A stretch of 60,762 nucleotides of DNA, taken from assembly GCA_946540735.1 (NCBI GenBank), contig CAMNIN010000016.1, positions 1 through 60,762 on the forward strand, given 5' to 3'. Source of the stretch: an uncultured Prevotellaceae bacterium. GTDB taxonomy: Bacteria > Bacteroidota > Bacteroidia > Bacteroidales > Bacteroidaceae. The notes below the pieces were generated by a model. That model worked only from the letters and a program-made list of their open reading frames with translations, did no database searches and was not told where the DNA came from. The translations under genes were made by a program, and so were the position numbers. Positions 51,069 through 58,745 of this stretch are shown in pieces; positions within the stretch are counted from its first letter, which is position 1, and every line of letters starts with the position of its first letter.

Positions 51069-51995
51069 ATGACCCGGAAATGGACCCTCATATCCCTCAT
51101 CGCCCTCCAGAGCCTCACTGCTTTGGCGGGCGATGCCGATTCATTGCGTGTGCTGATCACCGGCGACCTGTTGCTCGACCGTGGCGTGAGGGCGAAAATC
51201 GACACCACTGGTATCGATGCTCTCTTCTCACCCTCTGTCGACTCGCTGATGGCCGCGCACGATGTGGTGCTGCCCAATCTGGAGTGCCCAGTCACCGACA
51301 TCGTGGCTCCCATGCAGAAATGGTTTATTTTCCGGGGCGACCCCGTTCATCTTCCGGCTTTGCGCCGACATGGCATCACTCACCTCAACCTGGCCAACAA
51401 CCACAGCATCGACCAAGGACGGCAGGGACTCCTCGACACCCGCGACCGCATCCTTGCAGCCGGCATGGTGCCCATCGGGGCGGGGGAGACGATGGAAGAG
51501 GCCTCCCGCCCTGTCTTGTTGGATAGTGTGCCGCGCCGTGTATGGGTGGTGCCGTCGCTGCGTCTTGCCTTGGAGAACTATGCCTATCTGCCCGGCCGTC
51601 CTTGTGTCAGTCAGGAAGAGTTTCCGGCCCTGCTCCGCCGGGTGAGGCAGTTGCGCTCGGCCGACCCCCGTTGCTTTATCATCATCCTTCTCCATTGGGG
51701 AGGCGAGAACACCATGCGTCCTATCCTGCAACAGGTGGCTGAGGCCCATCGGCTTGTGGAGGCGGGAGCCGATGCTGTCGTCGGTCATCATTCCCACACC
51801 CTGCAACCAGTGGAGCACTACCGAGGCCGCCCCATCTATTACAGCATCGGAAATTTCATTTTCGATGCACGCCGGCCTTCTCACAACAAAGCGTGTGCGG
51901 TGAGTATCACCATCACGAAAGAAGGCTTCCGCACGGAAGCCTTCCCCATAGTCATTCGCGACTGCGTTCCCCATGTCGGTGAAAGCAATCAATAG
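51069..51995 (+). CDS. CapA-like exported metallophosphatase-fold protein
   Basis: A 308-residue protein with a signal peptide (about 1-20) and the CapA (PGA_cap) fold related to calcineurin-like phosphoesterases: ITGDLLLDRGVRAKI (about 30-44), VVLPNLECPVTD, LNLANNHSIDQGRQGL (about 109-124), ILLHWGGENTMRP and VVGHHSHTLQPVEHYRGRPI (about 238-257). All expected metal-ligand positions are present. CapA takes part in poly-gamma-glutamate capsule assembly in Bacillus, but CapB and CapC are not here, so a different envelope polymer or lipid is likely. It is 12 bases after the DUF3160 gene and overlaps the convergent GH35 gene by 7 bp. Confidence 0.85.
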   Translation: MTRKWTLISLIALQSLTALAGDADSLRVLITGDLLLDRGVRAKIDTTGIDALFSPSVDSLMAAHDVVLPNLECPVTDIVAPMQKWFIFRGDPVHLPALRRHGITHLNLANNHSIDQGRQGLLDTRDRILAAGMVPIGAGETMEEASRPVLLDSVPRRVWVVPSLRLALENYAYLPGRPCVSQEEFPALLRRVRQLRSADPRCFIIILLHWGGENTMRPILQQVAEAHRLVEAGADAVVGHHSHTLQPVEHYRGRPIYYSIGNFIFDARRPSHNKACAVSITITKEGFRTEAFPIVIRDCVPHVGESNQ

Positions 51996-53671
51996 TCGTA
52001 GAGCTTGATATGCAGGATCTTGTAGTCGCCCACGGAGATACGGGCATGACGGCCTTGATGGTCCTGGTCGCCATTGTCACGGCGTACGTAGCGCATCGTG
52101 CCATTGTCGTCGATACGTACCTCGTCCACGCTCACGATTCCTTTCCTCTTGCCTTTGAAAGGGGCGGCCTTCCGCTCTTTCACTTTGCCGTCTCCTGAGT
52201 CGACGAAACCATCCTCACCCAAAGTCCTCACCTCGCTCTGCTCTTTCTCTGAGCGGGTTTGGAAAGTAGCCACGATGCCGTTGCCTGCCATGAGGTAGTC
52301 GTTCCGGGCCAGTTTGAGGAGCACTGCACCTCCCTCGGGCCATGTCGTGCCGTCGGTGGCTCTCGGATCCCAGGGCAAGGTGAAGAAATGCCGGCAGGTG
52401 ATCACGACGTCCTCATCGCTGATGATGCTCTCCTTGTCGTCCTGGTCGAGGAGCACGCCCCACCTCTTGTTCTTGACCTCATGGAGAATAGGGGATAATT
52501 GTCGCAGCAGCTCATAGCTTCTGGTCACATGCAGACATTCTTGCGGTTGGGCTTGGTCGATGGCAAACGGGCTGAACCCCAATGCGTCGTGCGCTCCGAT
52601 GGCATAGATGGCGCGCACACCGCTGTTGTCGCAGCATCTGGATTCCGGGATGAACAGGGGGTTGTCGGGCAGGGCATATTGCGAGGCCCATCCTTTGAAG
52701 CCTGTGTCATAGATGTCGGGAGCGAGGAGGTCGATGAGGGGAGCACCGCAGTGCCACACATCCTTCAGATGCGCCAACGGACCCGCAGAGGGATAATCGC
52801 CAGGCAAGCGCCCCCTGCTGTTCATCGCCGCGTTCACATAGAGTGGGATAGGGTGGATCTTCCTGGCCGTCTCGGCCAACCGGTTGACGTATTTGGCGTA
52901 GTAGTAGGCCATGAAAATCTCGTCGGTGTAGAGGTCGTCGCCGAATACCTCGGTCCATGTGCCGTCTTTGCCGCTGAATTTCTCTTTCATCCGTTCATGC
53001 AGTTCAGAACGGTGCTTCCTGAGAAAGCGGGTCAGCTCGTCTGGCACTTGTGCCCGAAACAGTCTCTCGGCTTCCGGCGAGTGGTCGCGGGCGTCCTCCA
53101 GCATCCCGATCTCATTCTCTACTTGCATCATGACGACAGTGTTGTGCCCACGGTCCATGTCGGCGATGTGCTGCATCAGCTGGGCAAAAGCACGGTTGTC
53201 GGCTTGAAATACATTCTCGGAGAACACGCTCGCGATCTCGAGGGGTTTGCCGTTGGCAGTCATCGACCTGGGGAAGCGCTTCGTGTCGGTCTTCACCCAT
53301 TCCGGGGCATAGCAACTCATGGAGTTTTTCCAGGCACCAAACCAGAGGAAAATCACCTTCAGGTGATACTCGCGTGCTTTGAGGATGGTGCGGTCGATGA
53401 GTGAGAAGTCAAACTTCCCCTCAATGGGTTCGGTAAGGTCCCATTGTGCTGGCACCAGAACGGTGTTGAGCCCTAATGCCGCCATCCTGGGCATCACCTC
53501 GTCGATGTCATCAACCGAAGTGGCGGCCGAGTTGCTCAGTTCTCCTCCGAGGATGAGCATCGGTGTGCCGTCGATGGTGAGGCGCATGGAGGAGCCATGC
53601 CGTTCAAGAAGCGGCTGTGCCGGAGCAGCTATCGCTGCTGCCAGCAGCAGGGCGATCAGAGTCTTTCTCAT
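51989..53671 (-). CDS. GH35-type beta-galactosidase (DUF5597 C-terminal domain)
   Basis: A 560-residue exported enzyme (signal peptide ending near AAPAQ). The TIM barrel shows LGLNTVLVPAQWDLTEPIEG (about 65-84), the acid/base Glu in MMQVENEIGML (about 180-190) and the probable nucleophile in PLFIPESRCC (about 335-344). The C-terminal region (about 400-560) with DNDYLMAGNGIVATF-like strands fits DUF5597, which accompanies GH35 enzymes of Bacteroidota and Xanthomonas. Likely removes terminal beta-galactose (or arabinose-like) residues from hemicellulose side chains. The start MRKTLIALLLAAAIA begins the signal peptide. It is divergent from the xylan operon and probably acts on the same material. 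Confidence 0.87.
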   Translation of the reverse strand: MRKTLIALLLAAAIAAPAQPLLERHGSSMRLTIDGTPMLILGGELSNSAATSVDDIDEVMPRMAALGLNTVLVPAQWDLTEPIEGKFDFSLIDRTILKAREYHLKVIFLWFGAWKNSMSCYAPEWVKTDTKRFPRSMTANGKPLEIASVFSENVFQADNRAFAQLMQHIADMDRGHNTVVMMQVENEIGMLEDARDHSPEAERLFRAQVPDELTRFLRKHRSELHERMKEKFSGKDGTWTEVFGDDLYTDEIFMAYYYAKYVNRLAETARKIHPIPLYVNAAMNSRGRLPGDYPSAGPLAHLKDVWHCGAPLIDLLAPDIYDTGFKGWASQYALPDNPLFIPESRCCDNSGVRAIYAIGAHDALGFSPFAIDQAQPQECLHVTRSYELLRQLSPILHEVKNKRWGVLLDQDDKESIISDEDVVITCRHFFTLPWDPRATDGTTWPEGGAVLLKLARNDYLMAGNGIVATFQTRSEKEQSEVRTLGEDGFVDSGDGKVKERKAAPFKGKRKGIVSVDEVRIDDNGTMRYVRRDNGDQDHQGRHARISVGDYKILHIKLYDY

Positions 53672-53692
53672 AGTTCTGAAGATTTGTTTTAG

Positions 53693-53724
53693 CAAAAATA
53701 CATGAAAAAGTCATGAAAAACAAA
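53693..53724 (-). promoter_or_regulatory. Promoter of the GH35 gene
   Basis: On the minus strand TTTG (53724-53721), a 20-base spacer and TATTTTTG (53700-53693) match the consensus. The leader is about 16 nt to the start at 53671. Confidence 0.7.
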
Positions 53725-53808
53725 ATAATCCGGCTCTTTTTGAAAAAAATGATACAAAGTCTAAAATAATAGAAACGGGATTGAGCGCATTTGTTGGAAA
53801 AAAATGAC

Positions 53809-53816
53809 TATTTTTG
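53809..53816 (+). promoter_or_regulatory. Putative -7 element for the xylan operon
   Basis: TATTTTTG matches TAnnTTTG, about 22 bases before the start codon at 53838. A TTTG at 53790 is too close (15-base spacer), so an activator may be needed. It is divergent from the GH35 promoter across about 85 bases. Confidence 0.45.
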
Positions 53817-53837
53817 CGATGTCAAAATCATCAAACT

Positions 53838-55025
53838 ATGAATATCAGATCACTTTTTGTTTTCTGTGCGCTTTCTTGTGCTGTCTATGCGTCAGCGCAG
53901 GCCGATCAGTCGTGGGTGGGCACATGGGCAGCCGCCGCCGAGTTCACCGGTCCAGGTGACATGCCCCGAGAGCCGCTCACCGACCGTTCGCTGCGTGAGG
54001 TGGTCCAGGTCTCCATCGGTTCCGACCGCCTGACCCTCCGGTTGTCGAATGAGTTCAGCCGTCAGCCCGTGGAGATCAAGTCGGTGTATATCGCCGATGC
54101 CCTCGACTCCTGCGACATCAATGTGAAGACCGCCCGTTACCTGTCGTTTTCCGGTCGCCGCAATGTGACGATTCCTGCAGGAGGATGCGTGGTGAGCGAT
54201 GTCTGCAAATATGCACTCAAACCCCTGCAGCGGCTTTCCGTCACCATCAGCTATGGTGCCACACCCGAGAATGCCACTTCGCACCGGGGGTCGCGCACCA
54301 CATCCTATATCATCAAGGGCGTGTCGAAGCCCAAGACCTCGTTTGCCGTCTCAGAGCGGGTAGACCATTGGTACAATATCGCCTCCATCGACGTGCCGTC
54401 AACCGGCCAGGAGTGCGTTGCCGTTTTGGGCAACTCCATTACCGACGGGCGAGGTTCCACCACCAACAAACAGAACCGCTGGCCCGATGTCATGTCGGGA
54501 GCACTGCAAACGGGAGGCCGGGCGTGTGGCGTGCTCAACTTGGGTATCGGAGGCAACTGCGTGCTGGCAGGCGGACTGAGCGAGCCCGCCCTCAAGCGTT
54601 TCGACCGCGACATCCTCGGCCAGAAGGGAGTCACCTCTCTTATCCTCTTCGAGGGTATCAACGATATCGGTGGCAGCAATGGCCGTAGCGAGCAGGTGGC
54701 CAAGGACCTCATCGAGGCTTACCGCCAGTTTATCAAGAAGGCCCATGAGCGCGGCATCAAGGTCTATATGGGCACCATCACCCCCTTCGGCAAGAGTTTC
54801 TATGACGGAGGCAATTTGTTCAAGGAGGCATGCCGCCAGACCGTCAACCAATGGATGCGCACCAGCGGCGAGGCCGACGGCGTGATCGATTTCGATGCGT
54901 TGATGCGTGACCCGCAACATCCCAGCCAGTTGCGTGAGGACCTGCAGGAGGACTGGCTCCACCCCAACGCCAAGGGTTATCATGAGATGGGCGTCTTCGC
55001 CGCCAAGTACCTCCTGGGACTTTAA
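53838..55025 (+). CDS. SGNH/GDSL hydrolase, probable acetyl-xylan esterase
   Basis: A 395-residue exported esterase (signal peptide about 1-21, cleavage after YASA). An N-terminal beta domain (about 22-185; WVGTWAAAAEFTGPGDMPRE, LTLRLSNEF) is followed by an SGNH domain: block I AVLGNSITDGRG (about 195-206, Ser nucleophile), Gly block LNLGIGGNCVL, Asn block FEGINDIGG, and Asp/His in DWLHPNAKGYHEMG near the end. The fold resembles GDSL esterases with a preceding sandwich domain. It is first in an operon with GH10 and GH43, so removal of acetyl groups from xylan is the likely task. Reading from a TTG at 53814 is unlikely, since that lies on the -7 element. Confidence 0.85.
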   Translation: MNIRSLFVFCALSCAVYASAQADQSWVGTWAAAAEFTGPGDMPREPLTDRSLREVVQVSIGSDRLTLRLSNEFSRQPVEIKSVYIADALDSCDINVKTARYLSFSGRRNVTIPAGGCVVSDVCKYALKPLQRLSVTISYGATPENATSHRGSRTTSYIIKGVSKPKTSFAVSERVDHWYNIASIDVPSTGQECVAVLGNSITDGRGSTTNKQNRWPDVMSGALQTGGRACGVLNLGIGGNCVLAGGLSEPALKRFDRDILGQKGVTSLILFEGINDIGGSNGRSEQVAKDLIEAYRQFIKKAHERGIKVYMGTITPFGKSFYDGGNLFKEACRQTVNQWMRTSGEADGVIDFDALMRDPQHPSQLREDLQEDWLHPNAKGYHEMGVFAAKYLLGL

Positions 55026-55061
55026 TATCCGGAAACAATCAAAAATCTAAAACGAAATAAC

Positions 55062-56459
55062 ATGAATCCAAACGAATCCAAAGGTTTCTACAAGCTGTCG
55101 TGGGTACAGCGCATCGGGTTCGGGTCAGGCGACCTGGCCCAGAACTTGATCTTCCAGGTCATTTGCACTTACCTGTTGTTCTTCTACACCGACATCTATG
55201 GGCTGACCCCGTCGGCGGTGGCAGTCATGTTCCTCGTAGGCAATGTGGCCAATGTCATCTGGGACCCCATTGTGGGTGCCCTGATCGACAAGAGCAATCC
55301 CCGCTATGGTAAATACCGCTCCTACCTGCTCTATGTCGGTATACCTCTTTCAGGATTTGCCATTTTGTGCTTCTACAATGGCTTCGCGCCATCGCTGATT
55401 TATGCTTATGTCACCTACATCAGCATGCAACTGCTCTATACGTTCATCAACGTGCCCTACGGAGCCTTGAATTCCTCGTTGACACGTGACACCGACGAAA
55501 TCACCATCCTCACGTCGGTGCGTATGTTCATGGCCAACCTCGGTGGACTGGCCGTCAACTCCGGTTTGCCGCTGTTCATAGCCCTGATCGCCGGAGCACC
55601 GTCCGACAGTCTGCCCAAAGACCCCTCGGCATGGTTCACCACGATGACCATCTACGCCATAGTGGGCTTCTGCCTCCTCCTGTTCTGCTTCTCGCAGTGC
55701 AAGGAGCGCGTGGTGATGGATGCGAAAGCCACGGAGTCGGTGAAGGTCAGCGACCTTTGGATGGAGTTCATGCGCAACCGTCCGTTGCGGGTGCTTGCCT
55801 TCTTCTTCATCACGGCATTCGCCATGATGTCGGTCGGCAATGCCGCCGGAGCCTATTTCGTCAACAGCAACCTGCGCGGTTCGGCCCAGGAACTGTCGAT
55901 CTTCATGGCTCTCGGATCTCTTCCAGCCTTCATTTTCATGCCCCTCGTGCCGTGGTTCAAGCGCATGGTGGGCAAGAAAAACATGTTCTACCTCTTCCTC
56001 GGGGCAGCCATTGTCGGTATGGCCATGCTTTATATCTTCTCCAAGATGGATGGCGTGAGCATGATGTGGATCTATGTGGCTCAGTTCATCAAGAGCACTG
56101 GCGTGATCGTGGCCACGGGATACATGTGGGCTCTGGTGCCCGAGGTAATCTCCTATGGAGAGTACACCACAGGCCGCCGTATCTCCGGCATCGTCAACGC
56201 CCTGACGGGATTGTTCTTCAAGGCCGGTATGACATTCGGCAGTATCGTGGGTCCGGCAGTGCTTGCATTTGTCGACTACAAGAGCGACGTGATCGAGCAG
56301 ACACCGTTCGCCGAGGAGGGAATCCTCTGGCTGGTGTGCGTCATTCCCGCCATCCTGCTGGGACTCGCCATGTGGATTATTTCCAAGTATGAACTGACAG
56401 ATGAGGTGATCGATGGCATCAACCGTGAGATTGAGGCACGCGCTTCCTCAGAGAAATAA
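55062..56459 (+). CDS. GPH-family oligosaccharide:cation symporter
   Basis: A 465-residue, 12-helix MFS protein of the glycoside-pentoside-hexuronide:cation symporter (GPH) group. Typical features are the start with QRIGFGSGDLAQNLIFQV, the helix 2-3 loop WDPIVGALIDKSNPRYGKYR (Asp and the Gly/Lys/Tyr/Arg motif), VPYGALNSSLTRDTDE and PEVISYGEYTTGRRISGIVN near helix 10. Members in xylan clusters (XynB/XynP type) import xylo-oligosaccharides; Na+ or H+ coupling cannot be told. The gene lies between an esterase and a xylanase; a cytoplasmic GH43 downstream fits uptake of oligosaccharides. Confidence 0.9.
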   Translation: MNPNESKGFYKLSWVQRIGFGSGDLAQNLIFQVICTYLLFFYTDIYGLTPSAVAVMFLVGNVANVIWDPIVGALIDKSNPRYGKYRSYLLYVGIPLSGFAILCFYNGFAPSLIYAYVTYISMQLLYTFINVPYGALNSSLTRDTDEITILTSVRMFMANLGGLAVNSGLPLFIALIAGAPSDSLPKDPSAWFTTMTIYAIVGFCLLLFCFSQCKERVVMDAKATESVKVSDLWMEFMRNRPLRVLAFFFITAFAMMSVGNAAGAYFVNSNLRGSAQELSIFMALGSLPAFIFMPLVPWFKRMVGKKNMFYLFLGAAIVGMAMLYIFSKMDGVSMMWIYVAQFIKSTGVIVATGYMWALVPEVISYGEYTTGRRISGIVNALTGLFFKAGMTFGSIVGPAVLAFVDYKSDVIEQTPFAEEGILWLVCVIPAILLGLAMWIISKYELTDEVIDGINREIEARASSEK

Positions 56460-56466
56460 TTCGGCT

Positions 56467-57570
56467 ATGATCAGACATTTCATGACGGCAGCCTTGCTGT
56501 CGATATCCATTTTCTCCGTCCAGGCACAGGGCTTGAAAGATGCCGTGGGCAAATACTGCCTCATCGGTGCTGCCATCAACCAATGGCAGAGTGATGGCCA
56601 GGTGCCGGAGGCGGATGCCGTCATCGACCGCCATTTCAACTGCGCTGTGGCAGAGAATTGCATGAAGAGTGAAGTGTTGGCACCCGCTGAGGGCATTTTC
56701 GACTTCCGGGTGGCCGACAAGTTTGTCAACTACTGCCAGCAGCACCACCTGAAAATCATCGGCCACTGCCTGGTGTGGCATTCCCAGGCTCCCGACTGGA
56801 TGTTCACCAATGGTTATGCCGCCTCTCCAGCCTCGAAAGAGGTGCTGCGCGACCGCATGGTGAGGCACATCAAGACCGTCGTGGGGCACTACAAGGGTCA
56901 GGTGCATGGTTGGGATGTCGTCAACGAGGCCATCGAGGACGACGGTTCTTTCCGTAAGTCACCTTTCTTCAATCTCTTGGGTGAGGAGTTCATCGAGATC
57001 GCCTTCAGGGCAGCCCATGAAGCAGACCCCGAGGCAGAACTCTACTACAACGACTACTCCATGTCGAATCCCGCCAAGCGCGAGGCGGTTTGCCGGTTGG
57101 TGAGGAGCCTCAAGGCAAAGGGACTGCGCATCGACGGCGTGGGCATGCAGAGCCACAACGGCCTTGACTATCCCGACCTGAAGGAGTATGAGAAGTCGAT
57201 TGACGCCTTCGCCGCCTGTGGCGTGAAGGTGATGATCACTGAGCTCGACATCAACGTCCTTCCCAATCCCCAGGGCTTCGGTGGCGCCGGTGTCGAACAG
57301 AATTTCGAGTTCCAGCAGAAATACAACCCCTTTGCCAGCGGCCTGCCCACCGACAAGGCCAAGCAACTCGAGAAGCGCTGGCTGGACCTGTTCAGGATCT
57401 ACTACAAGCACCGTGAGCAGATCAGCCGCATCAACCTGTGGGGCATCAGCGACGGAGGCTCCTGGCTCAACGGATGGCCCATCAAGGGGCGCACCAACTA
57501 CCCCCTGCTCTTCGACCGCCAGTATCGGGAGAAACCTGTGGTCAACGAAATCATCAAACTTTATCAATAA
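56467..57570 (+). CDS. GH10 endo-beta-1,4-xylanase
   Basis: A 367-residue exported xylanase (signal peptide about 1-20, ending SVQAQ). The GH10 barrel shows FNCAVAENCMKSEVLAPAEG (about 53-72), GHCLVWHSQAPDWMF (about 99-113), the acid/base Glu in GWDVVNEAIED (about 148-158) and the nucleophile Glu in KVMITELDINVLP (about 253-265). WGISDGGSWLNGWPI lies near the C-terminus. It is a single-domain enzyme without a carbohydrate-binding module. The start at 56467 lies seven bases after the symporter stop; an ATG at 56413 would overlap the symporter and spoil the signal peptide. It supplies oligosaccharides to the symporter. Confidence 0.95.
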   Translation: MIRHFMTAALLSISIFSVQAQGLKDAVGKYCLIGAAINQWQSDGQVPEADAVIDRHFNCAVAENCMKSEVLAPAEGIFDFRVADKFVNYCQQHHLKIIGHCLVWHSQAPDWMFTNGYAASPASKEVLRDRMVRHIKTVVGHYKGQVHGWDVVNEAIEDDGSFRKSPFFNLLGEEFIEIAFRAAHEADPEAELYYNDYSMSNPAKREAVCRLVRSLKAKGLRIDGVGMQSHNGLDYPDLKEYEKSIDAFAACGVKVMITELDINVLPNPQGFGGAGVEQNFEFQQKYNPFASGLPTDKAKQLEKRWLDLFRIYYKHREQISRINLWGISDGGSWLNGWPIKGRTNYPLLFDRQYREKPVVNEIIKLYQ

Positions 57571-57578
57571 TTTTATCT

Positions 57579-58619
57579 ATGGCAAAATCAAGGTATCTGT
57601 TTCCTAAGGATTATATGGCCGATCCCTCGGCCAATGTGTTCAACGGCCGTCTCTACATCTACCCCTCCCACGACCGTGAGAGTGGTGAGTGCTTCGACGA
57701 CGACGGCGGGCATTTCCAGATGCTCGACTATCATGTGTTCTCTATCGACGACGTGATGAACGGCGAGGTCACCGACCATGGCGTGATTCTCGATGTCGAG
57801 CAAGTGCCCTGGGCTGAAAAGCAGATGTGGGACAACGACGTGGTGGAGAAAGACGGCAAGTATTACCTCATCTTCTCAGCCAAGGACTACAATGGCGTGT
57901 TCAACCTCGGCGTGGCCGTGGCCGACAAGCCCGAAGGACCGTTCATCCCACAGCCTCTGCCCATCCGTGGCGGACAGAGCATCGACCCCTGCGTGTTCAA
58001 GGACGACGACGGTGAGATCTACTGCTACTACGGAGGTCTGTGGGGCGGACAGTTGCAGTGGCATGTGCCCCTTGCCGCACCTTTTGCTCCCCTTGCGCAG
58101 CCCGACACCGCTCCGGCTCCAGAGGGATATGCCGACCTGGGCCATGCCTCCGACAAGAAGACCCAGCTCTATGCTCCCGCCGATGCTCCTGCGCTACCGA
58201 GTTTCGTGGCCCGCATGAGCGATGACGTGCTGCAGTTTGCTGAGGCTCCGCGGCCAGTGGTCATCGTCGACGAGAATGGCCAACCGTTGAAAGCCAGCGA
58301 CCCGCACCGCTTCTTCGAGGCCTCATGGATGCATAAGATGAACGGCAAGTATTACTTCTCCTACAGCACCGGCGACTCCCATTACCTCTGCTATGCCGTA
58401 GGTGACAATCCTTACGGTCCCTTTACCTATCAGGGCGTGATCCTTGAGCCTGTCGTGGGCTGGACCACCCATCACAGCATCGTGGAGTATAAGGGGCAGT
58501 GGTATCTCTTCCACCACGACTGCGTGCCCTCCAATGACATCACGTGGCTCCGTAGCCTCAAAGTCATCCCCCTCACCATCGATGCCGAGGGGCATATCCA
58601 GACCGAGGTGAGCGAATAG
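57579..58619 (+). CDS. GH43 beta-xylosidase/arabinofuranosidase, cytoplasmic
   Basis: A 346-residue five-bladed propeller enzyme. The catalytic base Asp is in YMADPSANVFNGRLYIYPSH (about 12-31), the pKa-modulating Asp in QSIDPCVFKDDDGEIYCYYG (about 134-153) and the acid Glu in HRFFEASWMHKMNGKYYFSY (about 243-262). A Pro/Ala-rich insertion lies at about 165-210, as in the GH43_1-like group. No signal peptide is visible (MAKSRYLFPKDYMADPS), so it should act in the cytoplasm on oligosaccharides brought in by the GPH symporter. It is eight bases after the xylanase gene and last in the operon. Confidence 0.92.
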   Translation: MAKSRYLFPKDYMADPSANVFNGRLYIYPSHDRESGECFDDDGGHFQMLDYHVFSIDDVMNGEVTDHGVILDVEQVPWAEKQMWDNDVVEKDGKYYLIFSAKDYNGVFNLGVAVADKPEGPFIPQPLPIRGGQSIDPCVFKDDDGEIYCYYGGLWGGQLQWHVPLAAPFAPLAQPDTAPAPEGYADLGHASDKKTQLYAPADAPALPSFVARMSDDVLQFAEAPRPVVIVDENGQPLKASDPHRFFEASWMHKMNGKYYFSYSTGDSHYLCYAVGDNPYGPFTYQGVILEPVVGWTTHHSIVEYKGQWYLFHHDCVPSNDITWLRSLKVIPLTIDAEGHIQTEVSE

Positions 58620-58630
58620 TGATTCCTGTA

Positions 58631-58653
58631 GAGACGTCGCACCGCGGCGTCTC
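58631..58653. repeat. Short GC-rich palindrome, possible dispersed REP-like element
   Basis: GAGACGTCGC (58631-58640) pairs with GCGGCGTCTC (58644-58653) across an ACC loop, with one G-T pair. There is no T-tract after it, so it is not a simple terminator. The flanks (TGTA before, CCTTG after) make it look like a repetitive extragenic palindrome; other copies were not seen in this window. Confidence 0.45.
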
Positions 58654-58673
58654 CCTTGCCCCCAAAAGATTCA

Positions 58674-58715
58674 GGCGCAATCCATGTCCACACATGAGAT
58701 TGCGCCTCTTTTTTA
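58674..58715 (+). terminator. Intrinsic terminator of the xylan operon
   Basis: GGCGCAATC (58674-58682) pairs with GATTGCGCC (58698-58706), with inner CATGT/ACATG pairing, and is followed by TCTTTTTTA. It ends the plus-strand operon before the convergent LRR gene. Confidence 0.85.
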
Positions 58716-58745
58716 GTCGTTAGGTCCGACCTGCCTTGGTCTTCC

